From positions 310,001-374,000 of the forward strand of contig NZ_CP011925.1 of NCBI RefSeq assembly GCF_000238315.3: a stretch of 64,000 bases of DNA, in the 5' to 3' direction. Made by a program: the position numbers and the translations under genes. The DNA comes from Pseudoalteromonas piscicida. GTDB lineage: Bacteria > Pseudomonadota > Gammaproteobacteria > Enterobacterales > Alteromonadaceae. Position 1 is the first letter of the stretch. Each line of letters opens with the position of its first letter. This document shows, piece by piece, positions 1 to 8,888 of this stretch. Below the pieces are notes generated by a model. It did not search any database. It was not told the origin of the DNA and saw only the letters and a program-made list of their open reading frames with translations.

Positions 1-338
1 GCGTTTCCCCAAAAGTTACCAATAGCCAAGTTGAGGTAGAGCTGAGCATTGAAGGCACTTTGCCAAGAGAAGCCAGAGATAAACTCAACATTGAAGGGGT
101 TATTGTAACGAGCCATAAGCCCGAGGCGATATTCGTCGCAATGCCAGCCAATGCTGTTGCAAATAATCAAGCGAGCGTGTTTGTTGTTGATGAACACCTC
201 GCCACGAAAAAAACGGTTAAGTTTGGTCAGCGTTCGGTAAACTACATCGAAGTGCTTGAAGGACTTAATAAAAATCAAACTATCATTATTTCCGATATGG
301 AAAAGTATACTCAAGATAGCCAAGTGCTAGTGCGTTAA
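1..338 (+). CDS. Periplasmic adaptor (HlyD/MacA-like), C-terminal part
   Basis: The open frame runs in from the left window edge (first full codon at base 3), so only about 111 C-terminal residues are seen. They look like the beta-barrel/membrane-proximal end of an efflux adaptor: a stretch of short beta strands, then a pattern like IEVLEGLNKNQTIIIS near the end, typical of HlyD/MacA adaptors. It lies 12 bases before a MacB-type ATPase and its permease, the usual order adaptor-ATPase-permease. The adaptor would link the inner-membrane ABC pump to an outer-membrane channel. Family assignment rests mainly on context plus this short tail. Confidence 0.75.
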   Translation, partial: VSPKVTNSQVEVELSIEGTLPREARDKLNIEGVIVTSHKPEAIFVAMPANAVANNQASVFVVDEHLATKKTVKFGQRSVNYIEVLEGLNKNQTIIISDMEKYTQDSQVLVR

Positions 339-350
339 CAGGACATCATT

Positions 351-1067
351 ATGAACTCAGTCATTCAACTTAATAATATCGAAAAGCGGTTTCAGACGGA
401 CGAAATTGCAACTCAAGCGCTAGACGGCATTAATCTCGTAGTAGAGCCCGGCGAGTTTGTGGCTATCACGGGACCGTCAGGGTGCGGCAAATCAACGTTA
501 TTGTCAATTTTGGGCTTGATTGATGAACCAAGTAACGGTGAGTACTTTATCAGTGGTAACCAAGCATTTAATTTAAGCTCGGACGAGCGTGCTCACATTC
601 GTGCTAATCATATTGGTTTTATTTTTCAGGCCTTTAACCTTATCAGTGATTTAAACGTGCTTGAAAATGTCATGTTACCGCTGACTTATATCGGCGGCAT
701 TAGCCAAAAAGAAATGGAGCAAAAAGCCAAAGACGCGCTGGCGATGGTGGGATTAGAAAATCGCATCAATCATTTTCCTTCTCAGCTTTCAGGCGGTCAG
801 CAGCAGCGCGCTGCAGTTGCAAGAGCCTTGATTAACTCCCCAGACCTCATCCTCGCCGATGAGCCGACCGGTAACTTGGACTCACATAATGCGCAGCAAG
901 TGCTTGGGCTGTTAAGCGAGCTTCATGCTGCTGGCAAAACGATTTGTATGGTAACGCATGATATCGAATCTACGACTTACGCTAGCCGTGTTATCTCTAT
1001 GCTAGATGGCACAATTTTAAGAGACAAAAAGCAGCTTGAGCACGCAAGTAAAGTCGTAGGAGCTTAG
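351..1067 (+). CDS. ABC transporter ATP-binding protein (MacB/LolD type)
   Basis: A 238-aa nucleotide-binding subunit. Walker A GPSGCGKST lies at residues 41-49, the Q-loop Gln near 93, the signature LSGGQQQR from about 146, Walker B LILADEPTGNLDS from about 166, and the H-loop VTHD follows. The length and the TGNLDS extension are typical of the MacB/LolD/FtsE class that energises FtsX-like permeases rather than of import ATPases. The permease start codon is 2 bases downstream, so the two are co-translated. Substrate unknown; with the upstream adaptor, tripartite-style export or envelope stress relief is the best inference. Confidence 0.9.
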   Translation: MNSVIQLNNIEKRFQTDEIATQALDGINLVVEPGEFVAITGPSGCGKSTLLSILGLIDEPSNGEYFISGNQAFNLSSDERAHIRANHIGFIFQAFNLISDLNVLENVMLPLTYIGGISQKEMEQKAKDALAMVGLENRINHFPSQLSGGQQQRAAVARALINSPDLILADEPTGNLDSHNAQQVLGLLSELHAAGKTICMVTHDIESTTYASRVISMLDGTILRDKKQLEHASKVVGA

Positions 1068-1068
1068 T

Positions 1069-3465
1069 ATGGGATTACTTCTAGACTTTCGTTACGCCCT
1101 GAGAAACATCGCCAAATCAATGCGGTTTACGTTATTGATGATGTTTATCATGGTTGGCAGTTTGACCATATCTTTGATTGGTTTTAACTATATTTATACG
1201 GTGGCATTTTCACATAGCCAAGTGGGTAGTGGCAGCCCAGAAATCAGGATCTTTAAGGTTCGTAACCCTATCAGCATGCAAAATCGGTTTGAATACAGCA
1301 TGTTGCCACAGCTACGAGAACTTGATGAAGTTAAACAACTTGAAGAGTGGCTTTATATTGCGCCAGCGAGTGTTTGGGTAAGTGACGCTGAACGAGGCAA
1401 TCATTATCGAGGCTCCTATGTTGATGAACGCTTTTTTCAGTTTCTGGACATTAAACCTGCACTTGGGCGATTTTATACTGCTGAGGACTTTGTGGGAGCA
1501 GCCCAAAATGTGGTCGTGATTTCAGACTATCTCTGGTTGCATCTATTCCAAGGTAGCAAAGACGTCATAGGGCGCACAATGGTCATTGATCAAAAGCCTT
1601 ACGAGATAATCGGTGTGATGCCCAAACACAATAACTTCCCGATATTTTCTAAACTTTGGCTGCCACTTAAAGGCAATAACACAGCACCTGCTGATACCAT
1701 AGATATTATTTATAAGATGCCAAATGAGATAGTAGAGGCAAGGCTTGAGCAGCGTTTAAGTTTATTTTTCACTGATTATGCACAGCAACGAGTTAGTCAG
1801 TCAGCACTTGAGGTAGATAAAACGGTTCATGTTGAATCTATGACCTTGGTGGAATATAACACCGACGGTGAAGCGGTATTTATATTTACCCTGTTTATGG
1901 CTGGTATCGTACTTATTTTGCTTATTTCTTCAATTAACATTGGTAACTTACTTTTTGCCAAAATCATCGAGAGACAAAAAGAGTCGGCTATTCGTGCCGC
2001 GATTGGCGCGAAAAAATTAAGGGTGGTTCAGCAGCATGCTTGTGAGGGCTTGGTTTACTGCGTTAGCAGTTGGGTCGTGGCGCTATTGCTAACGGATCTC
2101 GGTTTGCGAGCGCTGAACTTTTTTATGAATATGATGTTTGGTGGCAAAATGCCGTACTGGTGGTATTGGCAGCTAAATACAATCACCATTTTGGTGTCAC
2201 TATTGCTGATAAGCTTGGTATTTGCTATTGCTGTGCTGTTACCTGCGGTGAAAACCGCTAACTTTAACATCAATGATGTATTGCGAGACGGCACACGAGG
2301 CGCAACCGGAAAACAAGCGGGATTGATGTCAAAACGCCTACTGTCTTTGCAGGTGACCTTAGTGAGCTTTATGCTGATGGCGTCGAGCACCATAGGCTAT
2401 GTGATGTATTCTATGGCGGGAAATATTGACGGCGAGACCCTCAAAGGGGTGTACTCAACTGAGCTGCAATTTCAAACTGAAAGCGAGTTTTCGAGTGATA
2501 AAGCGGTCGAAATGGCAAGCGCATTGGTCGTGGGAATGACATTGGATCCTGCCTTTAAAGAAGGGCGCGTGTATCAACGGGAGATGGAGCTTGATGTGCT
2601 AACAAGCGAGGGCGAAGTTTATACCGATAAAATCATAAATATTGAAGCGGTGTCTCATCTTTTTGAGCGCGAACTGCAAAGCGGTCGGAACTTCACGGCA
2701 CAAGACAACACAGAAGCTGCGCCCGTAGTGATCATTAGCCAGTCTCTCGCACACGCGTTGTTTGGCAGTGAGGATGTATTAGGGCGCTCACTGATGTTAC
2801 GTGATGCAAAATGGCCTAGCGCTAAAATAGTTGGTATTGCAGTGGATGAGATGAGCGTTGTCGCCAGCGATCGTCGTCACGAAGTCTATTTTAGTTTTCG
2901 TCAATATGCGCCAAAGGAAAACGCAATGGCGGTTAAGTTCATTACTGAGTTGCCGCCAAGCCAAAGTTACGAAGCCTTCTATCGCGTGCTAGGTAGGCTC
3001 TCAAGCAAGCTCGAAACCAGCTATATTTTTGATCACTACGACAACCATCGCTCTATGATGGGGGCGTTCACCAGTATCATTTATGTGTTTTTGATTGTGG
3101 GTGGATTTGCCTTGACGCTTTCTTTAATTGGTATTTATGCCATGGGCCTGAGTAATATCAACAAATCTAGCTATGAAATAGGCATTCGCCGTGCGCTTGG
3201 CTCCAAAGATCGCCAGATCATGTTGTTATTTATCAAGAAAAATCTAACCCATACTGTTACAGGGCTGACTATTTCTGCATTAATTTTCTATATCTTGTGT
3301 TATCTTGCTGTAGACTTTTTCCGCGGTATTGTGCCATTTAGTGTTATGTTTGGTGCGGGTAGTATCACTTTACTACTGGTATTTGCTGCGGTATGCCTTG
3401 CGCTTTATATCCCGGTGAAACGCAGCATAAAAGTCCAACCTGCGGTTAGCTTAAGAATGGAATAA
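1069..3465 (+). CDS. FtsX/MacB-like ABC transporter permease, 798 aa
   Basis: A large permease of the duplicated FtsX type. There is an N-terminal TM helix (about residues 20-45), a long extracytoplasmic MacB-PCD-like domain, three TM helices around residues 270-400, a second TM-plus-periplasmic domain (about 420-660), and three final TM helices. The motifs following the TM segments (KESAIRAAIGAKK and YEIGIRRALGSKD) are the conserved coupling regions of FtsX permeases, present once per half. At about 800 aa it is roughly twice a MacB membrane part, as in ADOP-type permeases. Operon with the adaptor and ATPase upstream and the two-component genes downstream (4-base gap). Confidence 0.88.
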   Translation: MGLLLDFRYALRNIAKSMRFTLLMMFIMVGSLTISLIGFNYIYTVAFSHSQVGSGSPEIRIFKVRNPISMQNRFEYSMLPQLRELDEVKQLEEWLYIAPASVWVSDAERGNHYRGSYVDERFFQFLDIKPALGRFYTAEDFVGAAQNVVVISDYLWLHLFQGSKDVIGRTMVIDQKPYEIIGVMPKHNNFPIFSKLWLPLKGNNTAPADTIDIIYKMPNEIVEARLEQRLSLFFTDYAQQRVSQSALEVDKTVHVESMTLVEYNTDGEAVFIFTLFMAGIVLILLISSINIGNLLFAKIIERQKESAIRAAIGAKKLRVVQQHACEGLVYCVSSWVVALLLTDLGLRALNFFMNMMFGGKMPYWWYWQLNTITILVSLLLISLVFAIAVLLPAVKTANFNINDVLRDGTRGATGKQAGLMSKRLLSLQVTLVSFMLMASSTIGYVMYSMAGNIDGETLKGVYSTELQFQTESEFSSDKAVEMASALVVGMTLDPAFKEGRVYQREMELDVLTSEGEVYTDKIINIEAVSHLFERELQSGRNFTAQDNTEAAPVVIISQSLAHALFGSEDVLGRSLMLRDAKWPSAKIVGIAVDEMSVVASDRRHEVYFSFRQYAPKENAMAVKFITELPPSQSYEAFYRVLGRLSSKLETSYIFDHYDNHRSMMGAFTSIIYVFLIVGGFALTLSLIGIYAMGLSNINKSSYEIGIRRALGSKDRQIMLLFIKKNLTHTVTGLTISALIFYILCYLAVDFFRGIVPFSVMFGAGSITLLLVFAAVCLALYIPVKRSIKVQPAVSLRME

Positions 3466-3469
3466 TAAT

Positions 3470-4852
3470 TTGAAAAAGGTGCTAATAGTAGACGACTCGC
3501 TTGATATTCAAGCGAGTCTGAAGTTTTTACTTGAGGATGAAGGCTACGCTTGCCACGGTGTGGTGACACCTGAGGCGGCATTTGATTATGTCAGTACACA
3601 AGAAGTGGACTTGGTGTTATTGGATATGAACTTTACCCAAGACACTACCAGTGGTAAAGAAGGGCTGATGGCGATTGCTAAGCTTATTCAAATCGATCCA
3701 CTTTTACCCATTGTGGTGATGACTGGTTGGGCGACGTTAGACCTTGCCGTCGCTGCGCTAAAGCAAGGAGCGGCCGATTTCATTGAAAAGCCATGGGATG
3801 ATGAGCGCCTTGCTCATAGCATCAAAGTACAAATCGAGAAGCGAGCTGACAGACAACATTTAGCGCGGCTATCTGCTGAAAACGAACGCCTTAAAAAGCC
3901 CCAACAAACGGTCAATTTCGTTACGCAAAGTGAGAAAAAGCAGCGTGTACTGACACAGCTCACCCAGTTGGCACAAAGCGATATGAACATCTTGCTAACC
4001 GGTGAAAATGGCACAGGAAAGAGCTATTACGCGCAGTATATACACGAGCATTCAAGTCGTGCTGATGGCAGTTTTATCTCGATTAATATGGGGGCGGTGA
4101 GCGACGAGCTATTTAACTCTGAGTTATTTGGCCATAAAAAGGGGGCATTTACTGATGCGAAAGCAGATCGCGTGGGTGCATTTACACTCGCCAGTAATGG
4201 CTCGTTGTTTTTAGATGAAATTGCCAATTTATCTTTGCAGTCTCAAGCAAAATTGCTTCAAGTGCTAGAAGAGCGAAAGTACGCAGCGGTTGGCAGTCAC
4301 AAAGTCTTGGACAATACTGCGAGGATTATTTCTGCTACTAACTGTCAACTCAATGAAGCGATTGCCAATAATCAGTTTCGCCAAGACTTATATTATCGAT
4401 TAAATACTATAGAAGTAGAAATACCGCCATTAAGAGCGTGTCCAGAGGATATCTTACCATTAGCAGAGCGCTTTTTAATGCGCTTTAGTCATGATTATAA
4501 AAAACCACCACCGAGCATTATGCCCTGTGCTGCTAACGCACTGAGTGCTTATGACTTTCCTGGCAATGTAAGAGAGCTTAAACATATGATGGAGCGCGCG
4601 GTATTTACTTGTTCAAATGCTCAGGTATTTGCCAGTGATTTGGCGCTCAACGCTACACCGCACTCAGCGTTGCAATCGATGAATACTGCTACAGTGAGCG
4701 CGCCAGAAAATCATGATTTAACACTGGATGAAATTATTGAGCAAGCACTCTTTAAAAGATTGGAATTTCACGGTGGTAACGTATCAAAAGCGGCGAAGAG
4801 CTTGGGACTATCGCGCAGTGCGTGGTATCGCAAAATGGACAAATATGAGTAG
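3470..4852 (+). CDS. Sigma-54-dependent response regulator (NtrC family)
   Basis: Starts at TTG, which is the codon placing the receiver sequence KKVLIVDD at the N terminus, 4 bases after the permease stop. A receiver domain occupies residues 1-120, with acidic pocket D8-D9 and probable phospho-acceptor D52. The AAA+ domain has Walker A GENGTGKS and the sigma-54 contact loop as GAFTDA instead of the canonical GAFTGA. A Fis-type helix-turn-helix ends the protein (VSKAAKSLGLSRSAWYRKM). It should activate sigma-54 promoters after phosphorylation by the kinase encoded next. Placement inside the ABC operon suggests it controls that transporter. Confidence 0.93.
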   Translation: MKKVLIVDDSLDIQASLKFLLEDEGYACHGVVTPEAAFDYVSTQEVDLVLLDMNFTQDTTSGKEGLMAIAKLIQIDPLLPIVVMTGWATLDLAVAALKQGAADFIEKPWDDERLAHSIKVQIEKRADRQHLARLSAENERLKKPQQTVNFVTQSEKKQRVLTQLTQLAQSDMNILLTGENGTGKSYYAQYIHEHSSRADGSFISINMGAVSDELFNSELFGHKKGAFTDAKADRVGAFTLASNGSLFLDEIANLSLQSQAKLLQVLEERKYAAVGSHKVLDNTARIISATNCQLNEAIANNQFRQDLYYRLNTIEVEIPPLRACPEDILPLAERFLMRFSHDYKKPPPSIMPCAANALSAYDFPGNVRELKHMMERAVFTCSNAQVFASDLALNATPHSALQSMNTATVSAPENHDLTLDEIIEQALFKRLEFHGGNVSKAAKSLGLSRSAWYRKMDKYE

Positions 4853-4865
4853 GAGATAAGCAAAC

Positions 4866-6122
4866 ATGTTTTATCGATTTGGACACTGGTTGTTAAGTGC
4901 ATTACTACTTATATTTGTTAACGTTTTACTGCTTGCGCACGACTATCCTGCAACACTTATTATGTTGATAGACTTAGTATTCGCACTATGTTTTGCTTTG
5001 CTCACTTATCAATATGGTGCGACTAGACAAAACACCATTAACCTCATTGATACCTTGTTGATATCACTTCGCCAAGGCGATTATGCGGTACGAGCGGTAC
5101 ACGGCAAAGACACACAATTACGTTCAACGGTGGAACACTTAAATGCGCTTGCGCAAACCATGCAAGCAGATCAGCGTGCGCTGGCCGAGCAAAGCAACTT
5201 GCTAAAGCAAATCATTGAAAAGCTTGATTGTGCACTTATCGTGTTTGACAGCGAAAGCGTTGCATTTGCCAACAGCTACGCTGAGCGCACCTTTTTTGAT
5301 TGCTATAAAGACGATGCCTGGCGCTGGTTTCAATCACTACAAGCTCAGCAAAAGCAAGGAAAGGTTTCGGTGATGCTTGACGGTACCGAGCATGCTTTTT
5401 TGCTTGAACACGACAGCTGCTACATTGCCAATAAACCTCACACTTTACTGGTTTTAAAACAGCTTGATAGTATTTTATATCAACAAGAAAAAGACGCCTT
5501 ACAGCGTTTTGTTCGTATTTTAAGTCACGAGATCAATAACACTTTAGCGCCGATCGGCACGGTAGCGCGCAGCCTTACCAAGCGTTTAAATGGTGAGTTA
5601 GATATAGAAAGGTTTAACAGTGGCCTGTCACTTATCAACGAGCGCGCCAATTACCTTAAATCTTTTATGGGCAACTATGCCTCTCTTGCCAAACTGCCTC
5701 CTGCGCACAAGCAAATTGTCGTGCTCAGTGAGTTTTGCGCTCAGCTACAAAGTATCTACCCTCAACTAAAGGTAGAAAGCACAGCTGACCTGCTCGGTTT
5801 TTTTGATACGAGCCAAATCAAACAGGTGCTTTGTCATCTTATTAATAATGCCCAAGAAGCGTGCACGCCTTCGCCACAAGTCACACTCAACATCATCCCA
5901 GATGCTGACAAATTAGCGTTTTCGGTCACAGACACAGGCCCCGGTTTTTCCAACCTAAGCGAAGCCGCTGAAGCATTTTACACTACCAAAGCTGATGGCA
6001 ACGGCATAGGCCTAATGCTTTCTCGCATCATTATTGAAAACCACGGCGGACAACTCAAACTAGGCAATAACCCAAGCGGTGGTGCAAAAGTCAGTTTTAG
6101 CGTAGAGCGGGGGGGAGGTTGA
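4866..6122 (+). CDS. Sensor histidine kinase
   Basis: A 418-aa kinase paired with the sigma-54 regulator 13 bases upstream. Two hydrophobic N-terminal segments (about residues 8-48) anchor it, with almost no periplasmic loop, so it probably senses a membrane or cytoplasmic cue. A PAS-like region follows (about 110-200). The H-box SHEINNTLAPIG has phospho-acceptor H221; the N-box LINNAQEA and G-boxes DTGPGF and GNGIGL form the ATPase domain. The kinase ends just before a stretch carrying a MITE. Signal unknown. Confidence 0.92.
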   Translation: MFYRFGHWLLSALLLIFVNVLLLAHDYPATLIMLIDLVFALCFALLTYQYGATRQNTINLIDTLLISLRQGDYAVRAVHGKDTQLRSTVEHLNALAQTMQADQRALAEQSNLLKQIIEKLDCALIVFDSESVAFANSYAERTFFDCYKDDAWRWFQSLQAQQKQGKVSVMLDGTEHAFLLEHDSCYIANKPHTLLVLKQLDSILYQQEKDALQRFVRILSHEINNTLAPIGTVARSLTKRLNGELDIERFNSGLSLINERANYLKSFMGNYASLAKLPPAHKQIVVLSEFCAQLQSIYPQLKVESTADLLGFFDTSQIKQVLCHLINNAQEACTPSPQVTLNIIPDADKLAFSVTDTGPGFSNLSEAAEAFYTTKADGNGIGLMLSRIIIENHGGQLKLGNNPSGGAKVSFSVERGGG

Positions 6123-6270
6123 GTGCTGAAAGTAGCAAAAATATCAAAGAGACCCTGAGCAAAAATAACGAAAAAAGTAACGAAGGCACCCAGTGTAATA
6201 TATTCAAAATCATGAGTTAAAGAGCTTAAGTATGAAGTAGGTTACAGGGTGAGAAATTTGAAAGATTTTA

Positions 6271-6583
6271 GGGCCTGTTTATCTTTCAAGTTTATTTTTG
6301 CAGCAGTTTGATTGGTATTTATACAAGGCAGAGCCTGCGTAGCATAGTTGTTCTATGTGAGTCAGGCGATAAAGACTTTGTGCTCCTGCAAAGTCACCTT
6401 ACCCCACATCCTTGTGGGGCAACACAGAGAAAATGCCAGTCAAGCGCTGCCCTTTGGGTTCACCTGAGTGCGCTTTGTTCATTGTTGCTCAACTTTTGCC
6501 TAGATCACTAGGCGGCAAGTCGAGCGTCGCGACCAAAACACACTCAGGAGAACAAAAATCAAACAGCAAAGGTCAACAGGCCC
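6271..6583. mobile_element. MITE copy 1 (313 bp, TA target duplication)
   Basis: The element begins GGGCCTGTT and ends AACAGGCCC, near-perfect terminal inverted repeats, and is flanked on both sides by TA, the hallmark of IS630/Tc1-mariner-type insertion. It encodes no plausible transposase. A second copy lies inverted at 23349-23611 and aligns along almost its whole length. Copy 1 carries about 51 extra bases (6370-6420), which hold two perfect 7-bp hairpins. The element occupies most of the gap between the histidine kinase and the next gene; bases 6123-6270 show nothing else I can support. Confidence 0.85.
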
Positions 6584-6615
6584 TAATTAAAAAACAACAT
6601 TAATAAGGATTGTTT

Positions 6616-8130
6616 ATGATATCACGATGCATTTTATTGGCACTTACACTGGCTAGTACAATTGTGTTTGCAGCTCCACATAATGGCTTGCTCGATCCTG
6701 CTAAGGGAACTTGGCAAAACAAAGATGAAGATGGTGATGGTGTGTTAGATGAGCATGATGAGTTTCCATTTGATGGTCAACGCGCTCGTTATCCCGAAAT
6801 TGCCGAGATTGAACCTAATGATAACCCCAGCAATGCAGTAAAAGTTGCGCATCAACTTCCGTTTAAAGTAAAGGGGGTGATTTCGAATGCGGGTGATAAT
6901 GGTGATTTGTACCAGTTTAGTGCAAACAAGGGCGACTATATCTCAGCTCGCATTATCTATAGCTCAGATAATTTTAAGCCCAAAGTGTACTTTTCCGAGC
7001 AAGGAGGTGTTGTGATCAACTCATCGCAGATCCATACCCATAGCGCACTCAACATGGCGCATATCCTGACTAAAATACCCCATGACGGAAAATTCAATTT
7101 GAGCGTCATTGATGATTTGTCGGGTGGCGCGCCGGAGTATTCCTATGAAATTTACGTATTTAAAGATAATGACACCGATGGAATTGATGATCATGCCGAA
7201 TATGCAATTGGTGTTGAACCAACTCGTATAGATACCGATAGAGACTCTATTCATGACTTCTATGAGTATTATGTAAAGCAAGGTACTACACTCGATGAGG
7301 ACAACAATGGGGTAATTAATTTATTGGACTTAGACAGTGATGGCGACGGCATTAGTGATGAGCGCGAAGGCTCAGGAAATGCAGATCAAGATGATAAATT
7401 AAACTTTTTGGATCTTGATTCTGATAATGACGGCATAGCGGATGCCGACGAGAAACTCAGCGCGAAAGGATGGCCTGAAGACTCTGACAAAGACGGTGTT
7501 GAGGATTTTATCGACCTAGATAATGATGGCGACAAAGTTTTAGATATTTATGACGCCGAGCCGTATGAGCGAGTGCGAGGCTTTAGATTAAGTGATTCAC
7601 CGAGTGTACAAATATCCTCTCAAGCTGGTTATTACGATGGCTATTCATTACCTCGAATTTATCGTATCGGCGATAGTGTTGTATTTACTGGTGATGACTT
7701 TGCCGGGCTGGAGAACCCAAAAGTGGTTATCTATAACGGTGAAGAAATTTATAATATCGCGCCAACATCGCACACCAACTCAGCGCTAATCTTTGAACTC
7801 AATCTGCCACTTCGCAAATATAAGGCATTTATTTACACTCGAAATAAGCGTTCTAATGAAGTGCGGTTAAGCCCATACAAAGCGGGTTCACCGTTAATAT
7901 TTGGATATGCCTCAATCAAAGTTCAAGAAGGTGAGCAATATGAGCTTAAGGGAATGGGGTTCGATGGTAAAACCCGCATCGTAATGGGAAATAAAACACT
8001 TGTTCCTTCAACTCATACACCATCAAGCCTTACATTTACGATACCAACCGGTATAACAAAAGGCATATTACAATTAACGAATAATGTTGGAGCGAGCAAT
8101 AAGGTTCGATATCGGGTGCAAGCGCGCTAA
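6616..8130 (+). CDS. Secreted protein with PPC-like domain, thrombospondin type 3-like calcium repeats and IPT-like tail
   Basis: The ATG at 6616 is preferred over an upstream TTG (6610), because AAGGA lies 6 bases ahead and a clean signal peptide (MISRCILLALTLASTIVFA) follows. After it come a DxDGDG calcium-type motif and EIEPND, the start of a pre-peptidase C-terminal (PPC)-like beta domain (about residues 55-180). Residues of about 185-315 are a run of thrombospondin type 3-like acidic repeats (DLDSDGDGISD, DLDSDNDGIAD, DSDKDGVED, DLDNDGD), which bind calcium in known families. The last 180 residues look like IPT/TIG-type beta domains. Probably an extracellular or surface structural protein; no catalytic motif seen. 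Confidence 0.75.
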   Translation: MISRCILLALTLASTIVFAAPHNGLLDPAKGTWQNKDEDGDGVLDEHDEFPFDGQRARYPEIAEIEPNDNPSNAVKVAHQLPFKVKGVISNAGDNGDLYQFSANKGDYISARIIYSSDNFKPKVYFSEQGGVVINSSQIHTHSALNMAHILTKIPHDGKFNLSVIDDLSGGAPEYSYEIYVFKDNDTDGIDDHAEYAIGVEPTRIDTDRDSIHDFYEYYVKQGTTLDEDNNGVINLLDLDSDGDGISDEREGSGNADQDDKLNFLDLDSDNDGIADADEKLSAKGWPEDSDKDGVEDFIDLDNDGDKVLDIYDAEPYERVRGFRLSDSPSVQISSQAGYYDGYSLPRIYRIGDSVVFTGDDFAGLENPKVVIYNGEEIYNIAPTSHTNSALIFELNLPLRKYKAFIYTRNKRSNEVRLSPYKAGSPLIFGYASIKVQEGEQYELKGMGFDGKTRIVMGNKTLVPSTHTPSSLTFTIPTGITKGILQLTNNVGASNKVRYRVQAR

Positions 8131-8161
8131 AAAATAACAATAGTAGACCAAAGAAGATTCA

Positions 8162-8213
8162 GACACCTACCTCAAAGATAGAGAAAAGACGGTTAAAGTT
8201 TGTCGTGGGTGTC
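8162..8213. repeat. GACACC-type inverted repeat
   Basis: GACACCTAC (8162-8170) pairs with GTGGGTGTC (8205-8213), 9 bp with one G-T wobble. It lies between convergent genes. A longer stem with the same GACACC/GGTGTC ends occurs at 40457-40496, and a further GGGTGTC lies at about 40576, so this may be a dispersed REP-like palindrome. No T-run follows, so terminator function is not clear. Confidence 0.4.
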
Positions 8214-8242
8214 AGCCGTTACCATCACTGCCTACTCATTTG

Positions 8243-8851
8243 TTATTTCACTATCCAAGGCACTATGACATGGTCATAACCAATGCTTAAAGACACATAG
8301 ACTAATAGCGCAGCCATTACTAAGTTAAAAGCTTTAAAATACTTGGGATCGGAAATCTGTTTACCCATCATTGAACCCACTATCGAATAGCTAGTGGGAG
8401 CTCCGAATGCAAGTACAGCAAGGAGTATTGACCATATGACAACGGCGCTGCCGGTAATGCCAACGCTTGGAAACTGAATGGTAGAAACCGGCAACGTAGC
8501 GATTAGCGCTTTGGGGTTGAGTAGCTGCATGAAAAGTCCGTCTCGAAAGCTCAACGATTTGGCCGCACTTTGCTTATCAGATAGCTTGACATTAGCATGC
8601 GCCACTTTCCAAGCAATATATAGAATATAAAGGCACCCTGCCAAGCTGATAAAAGGCAGTAGCTGTGGATTAATAAACTTGAGCCCGACAATCCCTAAGA
8701 TAACGAATAAGATGAACATTGCCATTCCAACGCCGGCGAAAAAACCGAGATGAACACGCGTCTGTTTGTTTAGACCACTATGTAGACCTAGCAAGTTGAT
8801 AGGCCCAGGGGTATACATTACCCCGATAGCATAGGCGAAAATTTCTGACAT
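8243..8851 (-). CDS. LysE family amino-acid exporter
   Basis: A 202-aa, highly hydrophobic protein with about six TM helices. The N-terminal signature IGVMYTPGPINLLGLHSGL corresponds to the LysE/RhtB pattern (xxPGPxxxxxxxxxxxxGxxxG). Members export amino acids or related small metabolites through the inner membrane. Length is normal for the family. The AraC-type regulator gene lies 37 bases upstream on the same strand, so the two are probably co-transcribed or co-regulated. Substrate cannot be read from the sequence. Confidence 0.88.
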   Translation of the reverse strand: MSEIFAYAIGVMYTPGPINLLGLHSGLNKQTRVHLGFFAGVGMAMFILFVILGIVGLKFINPQLLPFISLAGCLYILYIAWKVAHANVKLSDKQSAAKSLSFRDGLFMQLLNPKALIATLPVSTIQFPSVGITGSAVVIWSILLAVLAFGAPTSYSIVGSMMGKQISDPKYFKAFNLVMAALLVYVSLSIGYDHVIVPWIVK

Positions 8852-8888
8852 GATTTACTACTCCGATATAAGCAGTTAATGAGCTAAC

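Noticed and set aside
6308..6603. Short open frames in MITE copy 1
   Set aside because: They lie within or across a non-coding repeat; the corresponding frame in copy 2 has different reading, with no recognised protein features.
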